64,000 nucleotides of DNA from Bacillota bacterium (GTDB lineage: Bacteria; Bacillota; Clostridia; Lachnospirales; Lachnospiraceae). The translations under genes were made by a program, and so were the position numbers. Positions 34,984 to 42,918 of this stretch are shown here, piece after piece; the first letter of the stretch is position 1, and each line of letters opens with the position of its first letter. The notes beneath the pieces are model-generated. The model did not search any database, was not told where the DNA came from, and saw only the letters and a program-made list of their open reading frames with translations. The DNA lies in assembly GCA_023458035.1 (NCBI GenBank), contig JAEXAX010000030.1, forward strand, positions 32,253-96,252, given 5' to 3'.

Positions 34984-36648
34984 TTATTTCGGCAGATGGT
35001 AGGAGCTCTTTAATGATACAATTCGGTTAAAGACCGGCGCTTCCGGCTTGGAGTCCTTGGCATCGGCACAGAAAAAGCCCTGACGCACAAACTGATAGCT
35101 GTCATAAGCCTGTGCCTGAGCCAGTGCAGCCTCTCCGTAGCAATTTTCCAAAACCGTCAAAGAATTTGGGTTCAGGTTCAGGCTGCCGTCCTCATTATAG
35201 ACTCCCTTCTCCTCATCCACGATATTTTCATATAAACGCACCGTCAGTGGTACGGCCGAACCGGCCTCCACCCAGTGAATGGTGCCTTTGACTTTCCGAC
35301 CGGTAAAGCCACTGCCGGACTTAGTTTCGGGATCATAGGTACAATGTACGGTAGTGACGCGGCCGTTCTCATCTTTTTCAAAACCGGTACAGGTTACAAA
35401 ATAGCCGTACATCAGCCGAACCTCATTGCCCGGGAACAGACGGAAGTATTTCTTCGGCGGCTCCTCCATAAAATCATCACGATCAATATATAATTCACGA
35501 CCGAAGCGAATGGTCCGCTTGCCAAGCTCCGGATTCTCCAGATTGTTCTCGACCTCGATCTCCTCAACCTGTCCTTCCGGATAGTTGTCGATCACCAGTT
35601 TGATCGGATCTGTCACCACCATCATTCGACTGCGGGACAGCTTCAGATCCTCGCGAATACAAAATTCCAGCATGGCATAGTCAACCGAGGCATTGGCCTT
35701 TGAAACACCGCACAATTCGATAAAACGTTTGATCGACGACGGGGTAAAGCCACGTCGGCGCAGAGCCGCGATTGATACCAGACGCGGATCATCCCAACCG
35801 TCCACGATACCGTCTTCCACCAGCTTCTTGATATAACGCTTTCCGGTGATCACATTGGTCAGATACAGCTTGGCAAACTCTGTCTGCTTCGGCGGATGCG
35901 GATAATCCAGATGCTGCACCACCCAGTCATACAACGGTCTGTGATCCTCAAATTCAAGGGTACACAAAGAATGTGTAATGCCCTCGATGGCATCCTCGAT
36001 CGGGTGGGCAAAGTCGTACATCGGATAGATGCACCACTTGTCACCGGTGTTATGATGGCTCATTCTGGCCACCCGGTAAATAACCGGATCTCTCATGTTC
36101 ATATTCGGAGAAGCCATATCGATCTTGGCCCGCAATACCTTTTCGCCATCGGCATATTTGCCGTCGCGCATTTCGGTAAAAAGACGCAGATTCTCCTCTA
36201 CAGAACGGTCACGGTACGGGCTGTTTTTTCCCGGCTCTGTCAGTGTGCCGCGGTAGGCTCTGATCTCCTCCGCGCTCAGATCACAGACAAAAGCCAGCCC
36301 CCGGCGAATCAGCGATACCGCATCCTCGTACATCTTTTCAAAATAATCGGAGGCAAAGAACAGGTTATCTCCGTAATCGGCACCCAGCCAGTTCACATCC
36401 GCCTTAATGGAGTCTACGAACTCCGTCTTCTCCTTGGTCGGGTTGGTATCATCAAACCGCAGATGGAATTTCCCACCGTATTTCTGCGCCATACCGTAAT
36501 TCAATAAAATCGACTTTGCATGGCCGATATGCAAATAGCCGTTTGGCTCGGGTGGAAAGCGGGTACATACTGTATCATAGGTGCCCTCTGCCAAATCCTT
36601 CTCTATCATCTGCTCAATAAAATTTTTGCTTACAACTTCTTCCGACAT
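34984..36648 (-). CDS. glnS: Glutaminyl-tRNA synthetase
   Basis: A 554-residue class I synthetase charging tRNA-Gln directly, so the organism does not need to rely solely on GatCAB transamidation. The HIGH-like motif is in PPEPNGYLHIGHAKS and the KMSKS-like loop is LSRSRM near 352. The catalytic domain is followed by the beta-barrel anticodon-binding domains. The start is the second of two nearby ATGs (36648): GAGGAG lies 7 nt from it but almost abuts the first. A promoter with a 17-nt spacer lies just upstream, and the stop is 27 nt before the MocR gene. Confidence 0.97.
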   Translation of the reverse strand: MSEEVVSKNFIEQMIEKDLAEGTYDTVCTRFPPEPNGYLHIGHAKSILLNYGMAQKYGGKFHLRFDDTNPTKEKTEFVDSIKADVNWLGADYGDNLFFASDYFEKMYEDAVSLIRRGLAFVCDLSAEEIRAYRGTLTEPGKNSPYRDRSVEENLRLFTEMRDGKYADGEKVLRAKIDMASPNMNMRDPVIYRVARMSHHNTGDKWCIYPMYDFAHPIEDAIEGITHSLCTLEFEDHRPLYDWVVQHLDYPHPPKQTEFAKLYLTNVITGKRYIKKLVEDGIVDGWDDPRLVSIAALRRRGFTPSSIKRFIELCGVSKANASVDYAMLEFCIREDLKLSRSRMMVVTDPIKLVIDNYPEGQVEEIEVENNLENPELGKRTIRFGRELYIDRDDFMEEPPKKYFRLFPGNEVRLMYGYFVTCTGFEKDENGRVTTVHCTYDPETKSGSGFTGRKVKGTIHWVEAGSAVPLTVRLYENIVDEEKGVYNEDGSLNLNPNSLTVLENCYGEAALAQAQAYDSYQFVRQGFFCADAKDSKPEAPVFNRIVSLKSSYHLPK

Positions 36649-36690
36649 CGTCATTCTCCTCGTGCTGTTTCAGATTGCCTTAGCCGTACT

Positions 36691-36719
36691 ATCATAGCAT
36701 AGTTAGGAGTTCTTGACAA
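36691..36719 (-). promoter_or_regulatory. Promoter of glnS
   Basis: TTGTCA (36719-36714), 17 nt, TATGAT (36696-36691) on the minus strand, about 43 nt before the glnS start. The -35 box lies in the last codons of an apparent HAD-gene remnant. Confidence 0.7.
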
Positions 36720-36780
36720 TTGCTTCAAGGGTCTTTTCGACAGCCTCCGTCACCCCTCCGTCATGATCGCCACCTCCATA
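36703..36780 (-). pseudogene. Possible C-terminal remnant of a HAD-family hydrolase
   Basis: Just upstream of glnS the minus strand reads, in one frame, GGGDHDGGVTEAVEKTLEAI and ends KNS before TAA at 36705-36703. This looks like the common ending of Cof-type HAD phosphatases (a DGV-x-AIEK pattern). Upstream the frame hits a stop within about 10 codons and no body of a HAD gene is present. I read it as a decayed fragment; chance resemblance is possible because only about 25 codons support it. Confidence 0.3.
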
Positions 36781-36890
36781 ACGGCTGAAAGCCTGTCAAT
36801 AATATCTTTATATCCGCTCCTATCCGTTCTGCTGTTTTACTCTGGATATCCATCTCCGTTCTGCTTTCATCTGCCGGTCCCCTATATAGA

Positions 36891-36919
36891 AAAAACACCA
36901 GTCTAAGACCGATGTTTTT
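36891..36919 (-). terminator. Intrinsic terminator after the rubredoxin gene
   Basis: Arms AAAAACATCGGTCT and AGACTGGTGTTTTT (36919-36906 and 36904-36891 on the minus strand) can pair over most of their length with two G-T pairs, ending in a T-run. It lies 22 nt past the rubredoxin stop and ends the trxA-mscL-rubredoxin unit. Confidence 0.85.
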
Positions 36920-36940
36920 CCGAATGGATTTTATAATCCA

Positions 36941-37096
36941 TTATACCTCATAGAAATCAGACTTGGCCAGTCCGCAAACCGGGCAAACCCAGTCTTCCGG
37001 GATGTCTTCAAAAGCCGTTCCCGGCGCAATACCGCTATCCGGATCTCCTAATTCCGGATCATACACATAACCACATGGGCACTCCCACTTTGTCAT
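36941..37096 (-). CDS. Rubredoxin
   Basis: A 51-residue one-iron electron carrier. The iron is held by two cysteine pairs: C6-P-C8-G (written C-x-C-G here) and CPVCG near 38-42, with the usual PGTAFEDIPEDWVCPVC core. The first knuckle reads CPCGYVYD, one residue shorter than the classical C-x2-C-G. This recurs in some rubredoxins but is worth checking. AAGGAGG lies 7 nt before the ATG. It is too short for most ORF cut-offs, but the fold signature is clear. It follows mscL and trxA and probably serves oxidative-stress reductases in this anaerobe. Confidence 0.93.
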   Translation of the reverse strand: MTKWECPCGYVYDPELGDPDSGIAPGTAFEDIPEDWVCPVCGLAKSDFYEV

Positions 37097-37165
37097 AATA
37101 GACCTCCTTATACATGCTTTATCATTGTTATTCCTTCGGCATAATTCCGGAACTCTCCCCGGAAA

Positions 37166-37540
37166 TTATTTGCTCTTTAAGATGTCCCTGATTTCTGCCA
37201 GCAACAGCTCTTCCTTACTCGGCTCTGCCGGTGCGGCTGCTTCCTCTTCCGCACTCTTCTTCTTTAACATCACCATGCCCTTAACGACTAAGAACATACA
37301 GAAAGCGATAATCACAAAGTTCACTACTGCGGTGATAAAGTTTCCGTAGCCGACCGCTCTCCATCTCAGGTTCTCGAATGAGATGGTGCCAAAGAAAGAT
37401 GCCAATACACCTAAGATGACGTCATTCACCAACGAAGCGACCACCTTACCGAAAGCTCCACCGATGATAACACCGATCGCCATGTCCACTACATTGCCTT
37501 TTACAGCAAAATCTCTAAATTCCTTTAAAAATTTCTTCAT
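37166..37540 (-). CDS. mscL: Large-conductance mechanosensitive channel
   Basis: A 124-residue two-helix channel that opens under membrane tension to release solutes during osmotic downshock. The N-terminal amphipathic helix (KKFLKEFRDFAVKGNVVDMA) and the TM1 pore sequence AIGVIIGGAFGKVVASLV are well conserved. TM2 is at about 68-90, and the charged C-terminal bundle helix (EELLLAEIRDILK) closes the protein. AAGGAG precedes the ATG. The gene lies between trxA and rubredoxin. Confidence 0.97.
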   Translation of the reverse strand: MKKFLKEFRDFAVKGNVVDMAIGVIIGGAFGKVVASLVNDVILGVLASFFGTISFENLRWRAVGYGNFITAVVNFVIIAFCMFLVVKGMVMLKKKSAEEEAAAPAEPSKEELLLAEIRDILKSK

Positions 37541-37578
37541 TTTCCACTCCTTCTTGATCGTTATCGATCATTTGTTTT

Positions 37579-37893
37579 TTATAATCCCAGCAAAGCTAAA
37601 ATCTTTGCCTTAGGTACTGCTCCGACGGAAGTCTGTACAACTTCACCCTTGTTGAATACCAGCAGAGTCGGAATCGACATCACACCGAATTTCTGAGCCA
37701 GCTCCGGCTGTTCATCCACATTGACCTTACCTACCACTGCCTTGCCGGCCGTTTCTGCAGCCACCTCGTCCACCAACGGGGACAGCATCTTGCAAGGTCC
37801 GCACCAAGATGCCCAAAAATCTACTAAAATCGGGCCCTGTGCATCCAACACTACCTGCTGAAAGTTATCTTTTGTAATCGTAACAACCGACAT
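37579..37893 (-). CDS. trxA: Thioredoxin
   Basis: A 104-residue thioredoxin that reduces protein disulphides in the cytosol. The active site is WCGPCK (C31 and C34), with the cis-proline loop MSIPTLLVF near 72-80 and the buried acid in VDFWASW. The length and fold are standard. AAGGAGG lies before the ATG and the promoter at 37969-37997 starts the trxA-mscL-rubredoxin unit. A thioredoxin reductase is not in the window. Confidence 0.97.
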   Translation of the reverse strand: MSVVTITKDNFQQVVLDAQGPILVDFWASWCGPCKMLSPLVDEVAAETAGKAVVGKVNVDEQPELAQKFGVMSIPTLLVFNKGEVVQTSVGAVPKAKILALLGL

Positions 37894-37968
37894 CTTACTT
37901 CCTCCTTATATCGCCCATAATGATTGTGCAAAATTTTATTCCGCACCATTTCATTGCTTTCTTTATGT

Positions 37969-37997
37969 ATCATACATGAAATAAGCCGGATAGTCAA
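37969..37997 (-). promoter_or_regulatory. Promoter of trxA-mscL-rubredoxin
   Basis: TTGACT (37997-37992), 17-nt spacer, TATGAT (37974-37969) on the minus strand, with a 5' UTR of about 70 nt before trxA. It lies just past the stop of the TPR gene; no strong terminator was found between. Confidence 0.75.
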
Positions 37998-38031
37998 TCA
38001 GATTTTTGGATTCCTGTTAATATTTTGTTTT

Positions 38032-39405
38032 TTATTGCAGTTCTGCCTGCGCCGCTTCGGCTGATTCCGGATATTTTTCTTTGATCGTAGCCAGTGTCTT
38101 TGTTACCGCCTCTTGATCACCCTTACCTTTATAGGCTTTGGCCAGATTTAAATAGGCCGTATAATCCTCTTTCAGAGAAAGAGCCGACTTCCAGCGATTG
38201 ACGGCTGTTTCATAATCTCCGCCGGACATAGCCGCAGCCGCCTGTTCGGAAAAGTAAGCGCGCAGCTCCTCACTCATCTCAGATTTCAACTTATCAAAGG
38301 TCACTTTTCCTTCCGCCGTCAATGCCGCCGGATCGATACCGCCCATCAGATCGGCCTGTTCGGCAATCGGCGCTTTTGTCAATCGGGCAGCCGCCAGCTT
38401 GACCAGACTGTCATATTGTGTAATCTGTTTGCCAAGGGTCGCGGTATTATTTTTTTGCTCTGCGGTTGTTCCCTGCAGCGCCGCCAGTTGATCCCGTAAA
38501 CCGACCTTTTCGGCCTGTGCAGTCGCCAACTCGGTACTGATGCGTTCCAATTGCTTCTGATTATCTGTCAGCATTCCACGCTTTACCTGCGGCACCACCA
38601 GGAAAGCGATGACAGCGGCGCCGACCACGATACCGATGACGATATTAATCAATGAAGCCACACCGGAATAATCCCGATAGGTGGCCGGATGGATGACCAG
38701 ATCATTACCGTCGTAATAGGTGACCAGATGATTCTTTTGTTCCTCGTCCTTGATCCCTTCGGCGATGGCCACACCGGTCTTCTTCCTGGCTCCCTGCTCC
38801 TGATAGATTTCCTGCATATATCGCAACAGCAGGGTGTTTGTACCGTCTACCCGCAGCCCGCGCTTAATACATTGTTTGGCCTTTTCATACCGTTCTTCCT
38901 TCATATACAGCAGCGCAAGCAGCTGATAGGCCCGGATCAGACGGGGATTTTGACGCAGTATCTTCTTTAATTGAATAATCGCCAGATCCTCACTATCCTC
39001 ATGACAATAGCTCAGGCACTGGTTGTATTTTTTGATGGTCTGATTAATGGTGGCAAGCTTGTTCATATTTGACTGCAGCTCATCAATCAGGCGGCTGGCC
39101 GGATTGTTCTCCCGCATCAAATGACGACTGATCACCCATTCACTGAGGGCCGAAACCACCTCGCCGACTTCAAAGTAAACCAGGCCAAGTAAATTGCGGG
39201 CATGCATATTTTCCTTATCATACCAAAGCGACTTTTTCAGCAGCTCCCGTGCTCCGGTCAGATCTCGCACCTTAGCCTTATCCAGGGCTTGATTATAATA
39301 CAGCGATGACATATAACGCAGATCTCGCAGCAGATGTATATCTCGCCCACAGGTTTCACAGTAAGCCTGATGACCGATCGGAGTCTGACAATGCATACAT
39401 CTCAT
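38032..39405 (-). CDS. Zinc-ribbon, TPR and coiled-coil membrane protein
   Basis: A 457-residue protein of unknown function. An N-terminal zinc ribbon (C3-x2-C6 and C16-x2-C19) is followed by TPR-like helical repeats (about 30-205; LLGLVYFEVGEVVSAL and LLALLYMKEERYEKAK are typical). One membrane helix lies at about 252-272, and a coiled coil (about 280-330) and a second TPR pair (about 385-457) follow. The topology places N-terminal TPRs in the cytosol and the rest outside, but this is inference. Its ATG directly follows the stop of the 50-residue gene (TAGATG), with AAGGAG shared. It closes the folC-side operon. Confidence 0.82.
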   Translation of the reverse strand: MRCMHCQTPIGHQAYCETCGRDIHLLRDLRYMSSLYYNQALDKAKVRDLTGARELLKKSLWYDKENMHARNLLGLVYFEVGEVVSALSEWVISRHLMRENNPASRLIDELQSNMNKLATINQTIKKYNQCLSYCHEDSEDLAIIQLKKILRQNPRLIRAYQLLALLYMKEERYEKAKQCIKRGLRVDGTNTLLLRYMQEIYQEQGARKKTGVAIAEGIKDEEQKNHLVTYYDGNDLVIHPATYRDYSGVASLINIVIGIVVGAAVIAFLVVPQVKRGMLTDNQKQLERISTELATAQAEKVGLRDQLAALQGTTAEQKNNTATLGKQITQYDSLVKLAAARLTKAPIAEQADLMGGIDPAALTAEGKVTFDKLKSEMSEELRAYFSEQAAAAMSGGDYETAVNRWKSALSLKEDYTAYLNLAKAYKGKGDQEAVTKTLATIKEKYPESAEAAQAELQ

Positions 39406-39558
39406 CTAGTTCTCCTTCCGGGCCGGCTTATTTTGCTCCATCAATTCCTTTAAAAGAGCCGGTATATCGGCCAACTCACGGCTGCGCACCTCGCTCTCAA
39501 CCATCTCCACCTCCAGAATCGGTTCAAACTTTTTTAATTCTTCTTCAAAATTTATCAT
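39406..39558 (-). CDS. 50-residue acidic small protein between folC and the TPR gene
   Basis: A small gene missed by length cut-offs. It starts at ATG 39558, overlapping the folC stop by 14 nt, with AAGGAG 7 nt upstream inside folC, and ends TAG immediately before the ATG of the TPR gene. The product (MINFEEELKKFEPILEVEMV, then VRSRELADIPALLKELMEQN) is acidic and wholly helical in look, with no membrane segment or cysteine. Perfect coupling on both sides argues that it is translated. I do not recognise a family; it may work with the TPR protein. Confidence 0.75.
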   Translation of the reverse strand: MINFEEELKKFEPILEVEMVESEVRSRELADIPALLKELMEQNKPARKEN

Positions 39559-40849
39559 CTATATACTCCTTGATCTCTCCCACCAGGTATAGCGAACCGG
39601 CACAAATCAGCAGTTCGGCGGACTCTCCGAAGCGATGGCTGCCCAGCAATTTCTCCAATGCTTCCGAAACGGATGCATACCGATAGACCGGCACGGTGCT
39701 GTATCTCCGGAAAATTTCCGCCAGAATCTCTGTTTGTGTCTTCCTGGCTGTCCGCAGCGTGACCAGGTGAATCTCTGAGAATAAATCGCCGACAGTCAGT
39801 TCTTGTATCATAGTATCATATTTTTTATCATTTACCACACCAAACAGTAAGATTTTTTTTCCGTTCAGGTATCGAACACTGTCGATCAGGGCACGAACAC
39901 CCTCGGGATTATGACTGCCGTCCACATAGATGCCGTCATGCACCTCTTCCATCCGTCCCGGCCATGAAAATGCGGCGATACCGTTTATCAGCTGTTCCTC
40001 ATCGACCGGCAGTCGCTCCTGTAATACCGATATGGTCCGCAGAGCCACCGCCGCGTTGGCCGCCTGATAGCGAGCTATCGTGGGAAGCCTCAGCTCCCGA
40101 CGCCCAACCCGGCAGCGCAGACTGTGTCCATCAAGTCGGATATCCGCCTCTGTCGGCGGCAAAACACAGTGCCCGGGCGCAGACAATCTTTTTGCCTCCG
40201 CTCGAATAATCTCATCCGCCTCTGCCGAAGTGCTGAGGTAGATCACCGGTGCACCGGCCTTAACGATACCGGCCTTTTGTCCCGCCACTTCCGCCACAGT
40301 CGTTCCCAGAATATTCTCATGATCCAGGCTGATGGTACCGATGACCGCCGCTGCCGGCCGGCGAATATAGTTGGTTGCATCAAAGCGCCCGCCAATGCCG
40401 ACCTCCAGTAGGATAATGTCCACCGCCTGCTCATGAAACCAGGTCATGGCTACAGCCAATAAAAATTCAAAAAACCCAAACCGAGTCTGTGCCGTCTGCT
40501 CAATGGCCTCGCAGCGAATGCGCAGACGGGCAACGAGGTCTTCAAAATCAGCCTCCGCCATCATCTCTCCATTGATGCGAAACCGCTCCCGCACCTCAAC
40601 CAGATGCGGCGAGCTAAAAACGCCGACCCGATAGCCGGCGGCACGATAAACAGAAGCCAGAAAGGCACAGATGGAACCCTTTCCATTTGTGCCTGTCACA
40701 TGGATAATCGCCGCACCGGTGCCGTCTGTTTCCGGCGGCAGCAGGCGGCGAATGTTATCCAGTCCGTTTTTCACCCGTCGCCCGGCCAGCCGATCGATAT
40801 AAGCGGCCGCCGATTCAGGAGGCTTTATTTGATTGATTGTTTTTTTCAT
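39545..40849 (-). CDS. folC: Folylpolyglutamate/dihydrofolate synthase
   Basis: A 434-residue Mur-ligase-fold enzyme that adds glutamates to folates (and may join glutamate to dihydropteroate). The P-loop is VTGTNGKGS (about 51-59), with the SPHLVEVRERF folate-site segment and the second-domain YVDGSHNPEG motif near 308. The start overlaps the LTA-synthase-like gene by 35 nt. thyA and folA are 14 kb away in another operon. The length is normal. Confidence 0.95.
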   Translation of the reverse strand: MKKTINQIKPPESAAAYIDRLAGRRVKNGLDNIRRLLPPETDGTGAAIIHVTGTNGKGSICAFLASVYRAAGYRVGVFSSPHLVEVRERFRINGEMMAEADFEDLVARLRIRCEAIEQTAQTRFGFFEFLLAVAMTWFHEQAVDIILLEVGIGGRFDATNYIRRPAAAVIGTISLDHENILGTTVAEVAGQKAGIVKAGAPVIYLSTSAEADEIIRAEAKRLSAPGHCVLPPTEADIRLDGHSLRCRVGRRELRLPTIARYQAANAAVALRTISVLQERLPVDEEQLINGIAAFSWPGRMEEVHDGIYVDGSHNPEGVRALIDSVRYLNGKKILLFGVVNDKKYDTMIQELTVGDLFSEIHLVTLRTARKTQTEILAEIFRRYSTVPVYRYASVSEALEKLLGSHRFGESAELLICAGSLYLVGEIKEYIDDKF

Positions 40850-42908
40850 GATAGTATCTTCCGTCCTCTGTCGACAGGATGGTCACTCCGGCATTTTCCG
40901 ACAGCCTGATAAATTCATTCGGCTTACCGGTCGCCTGCTGAATCAGAACATAATCCCCCTCTTTAAAACTATTGTCCTTCAACAGCAGCATCTGCGAAGA
41001 TAAAAAGGTGGTATTCTGGTATTTACCGTTGATAAAGACCTTTGAATGTTCGGTAAAATTCTTTCCGTAGACATAGGCGTTGGCCGCTGTTTTTCCATCG
41101 CTGTCCGTATGCTGCGGACCGTTCTGCAATTTTGTGATGGTGATCGGCTCCACACCCATCTTCATGGCAGTTCGGAAATATGGTTTGTGTCCGTCATAGA
41201 TGTATTGCTTTCCGTATAGGATATCATATTGCAGCATTTCCAGGTCGCTCATATAATTCTTGGTGTTTTTACGCTGCTGATGAAAGCGGGTAAGTTCCCC
41301 TGTCCGGATGCCGACGCGGGCCAGCATCTCGGCCCCCAGCTGATAGGTGGCCAGGTTGGTCTTCTTTTGCTTCAGCCCCATATTGTCCCAGATCAGATAC
41401 GGCGTCTGGAAGAGATAGCGGTTCTTCATATCATCCGATGCCAGATTCATGGTCGGCAGATGATCGCCATAAAAGGCCAGTATGGTCGGTTCTCCGCGAT
41501 CCTCCAACATTTTGATCAGATCATTGACAAAAACGTCCATTTCGTGAACCTGATTGGCATAATATTCCCAGGAATAGCGCAAATCCTCCATATGAGATTT
41601 AATGCCGGTCACCTTGATCGGCGGATTCTGCAGCACCTTTTTAGCCGGATAGCTTCCGTGTCCCTGCACTGAAATCGTAAAGACGAAATCCTGCTTGTTC
41701 GGTGTGGAATCCAGCGATTTTTTGATTTCCTTGGTAAGGATGCCGTCCTTTAACCAACCCAGCGGTGTCTTATTCGACTGATCCATATATTCCTTAGACT
41801 GGAAGGTATCAAATCCAAGATTCGGGAATACATTGTCACGGCCGTAAAAGCCGGCTGTATTATTATGGATCGCATGGGTCGCATAACCGATACTCTTTAA
41901 CGTATAGGCCAGGGATTCGCTGGTCTCCTTTTTCAGTATGCCTTTATACGGGTATTCGCCCGGCCCGAAATAACGCAGGCTCATACCGCTGACTACCTCA
42001 AACTCCGTATTGGCCGTACCGGCTCCGACCACCGGCACCTTCAGGTATCCCGAGGAAAACTTTTCACTGTATTTTTTAAAATACGGCAGTACACTTTCAT
42101 TGAAGCTAAGCCCCCTCACTTCGTTCGGATCAAAAAATGACTCCAACTGAACGATGATGACGTTCGGCTTTACCTCCGGCACCTCTTCCTTCTTTTGAAT
42201 GCCGGCCGCCAGCTTCTGCATATTGGCTTTGTTATAATTGTTCGGCTTATCAATACCGACATTAAACAAGGTCGTCCACAGGCAATACGGATAACCGTAA
42301 TCCTGGTAGGCAAAGGCAATATTGCCGAAATACGTTGACAGCACCCGGTTCTGAATCGCCAGCTTGGTGATTCCGTGAAAACCAAGCACACTTACAGCAA
42401 AAGCCAGCAGCACCGGAAGCCGGTGCATCTTGCCCTGGTGCTTCGGCGCCTTCCGATAGATAATCAGCAGCAAGCTGACCACCACCACGGCCGAAACCAC
42501 GGCCGTGATCATAAAGCCCTTGGTCAGATATTTATTGGCAATCTCCTGAGCATCTCCCAGCAGACGCAGATCCGGCCCGGTGAACGGTGTTACACGCTTG
42601 GCCAGAACATTTCCGTTAATGATACCGAGCAGGGCCCAGAAGGTTCCCCAGATCGCTCTGGCAAACCAACGACGACGGAAGGCATACACTAAGATGGAGC
42701 TGACAAAAAGAAAGCCGGTATTATAGAAAAAAACAGCCGTTTTCTCATGCAGAAAGCGCCAGCCGTCCCAAAATGAATGACGAGAATAGGCTTCCATAAA
42801 AAAATAGATAACACAGGAGACGATCCATTGCAAAAGCAGGGATGATGCAGCCATCCCCACCTTTTTCGCGGAACACTTCTGTTTAAGTTGCTTTAGATAT
42901 TGCTTCAT
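40815..42908 (-). CDS. LTA-synthase-family phosphoglycerol transferase, C-terminal extension
   Basis: A 697-residue envelope enzyme: five N-terminal membrane helices (about 18-215) and an extracellular sulfatase-fold domain (about 245-560). The metal and nucleophile set is E in QLESFFDP, T in GAGTANTEFE, and D-H in YGDHLP. LtaS-type enzymes polymerise glycerol phosphate from phosphatidylglycerol on the outer membrane face. After the catalytic domain come about 110 residues resembling an IPT/Ig-like module (about 575-680), which LtaS lacks. Polymer made is inferred. It follows valS with a 10-nt gap. Confidence 0.87.
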   Translation of the reverse strand: MKQYLKQLKQKCSAKKVGMAASSLLLQWIVSCVIYFFMEAYSRHSFWDGWRFLHEKTAVFFYNTGFLFVSSILVYAFRRRWFARAIWGTFWALLGIINGNVLAKRVTPFTGPDLRLLGDAQEIANKYLTKGFMITAVVSAVVVVSLLLIIYRKAPKHQGKMHRLPVLLAFAVSVLGFHGITKLAIQNRVLSTYFGNIAFAYQDYGYPYCLWTTLFNVGIDKPNNYNKANMQKLAAGIQKKEEVPEVKPNVIIVQLESFFDPNEVRGLSFNESVLPYFKKYSEKFSSGYLKVPVVGAGTANTEFEVVSGMSLRYFGPGEYPYKGILKKETSESLAYTLKSIGYATHAIHNNTAGFYGRDNVFPNLGFDTFQSKEYMDQSNKTPLGWLKDGILTKEIKKSLDSTPNKQDFVFTISVQGHGSYPAKKVLQNPPIKVTGIKSHMEDLRYSWEYYANQVHEMDVFVNDLIKMLEDRGEPTILAFYGDHLPTMNLASDDMKNRYLFQTPYLIWDNMGLKQKKTNLATYQLGAEMLARVGIRTGELTRFHQQRKNTKNYMSDLEMLQYDILYGKQYIYDGHKPYFRTAMKMGVEPITITKLQNGPQHTDSDGKTAANAYVYGKNFTEHSKVFINGKYQNTTFLSSQMLLLKDNSFKEGDYVLIQQATGKPNEFIRLSENAGVTILSTEDGRYYHEKNNQSNKAS

Positions 42909-42918
42909 CGGATGCTCC

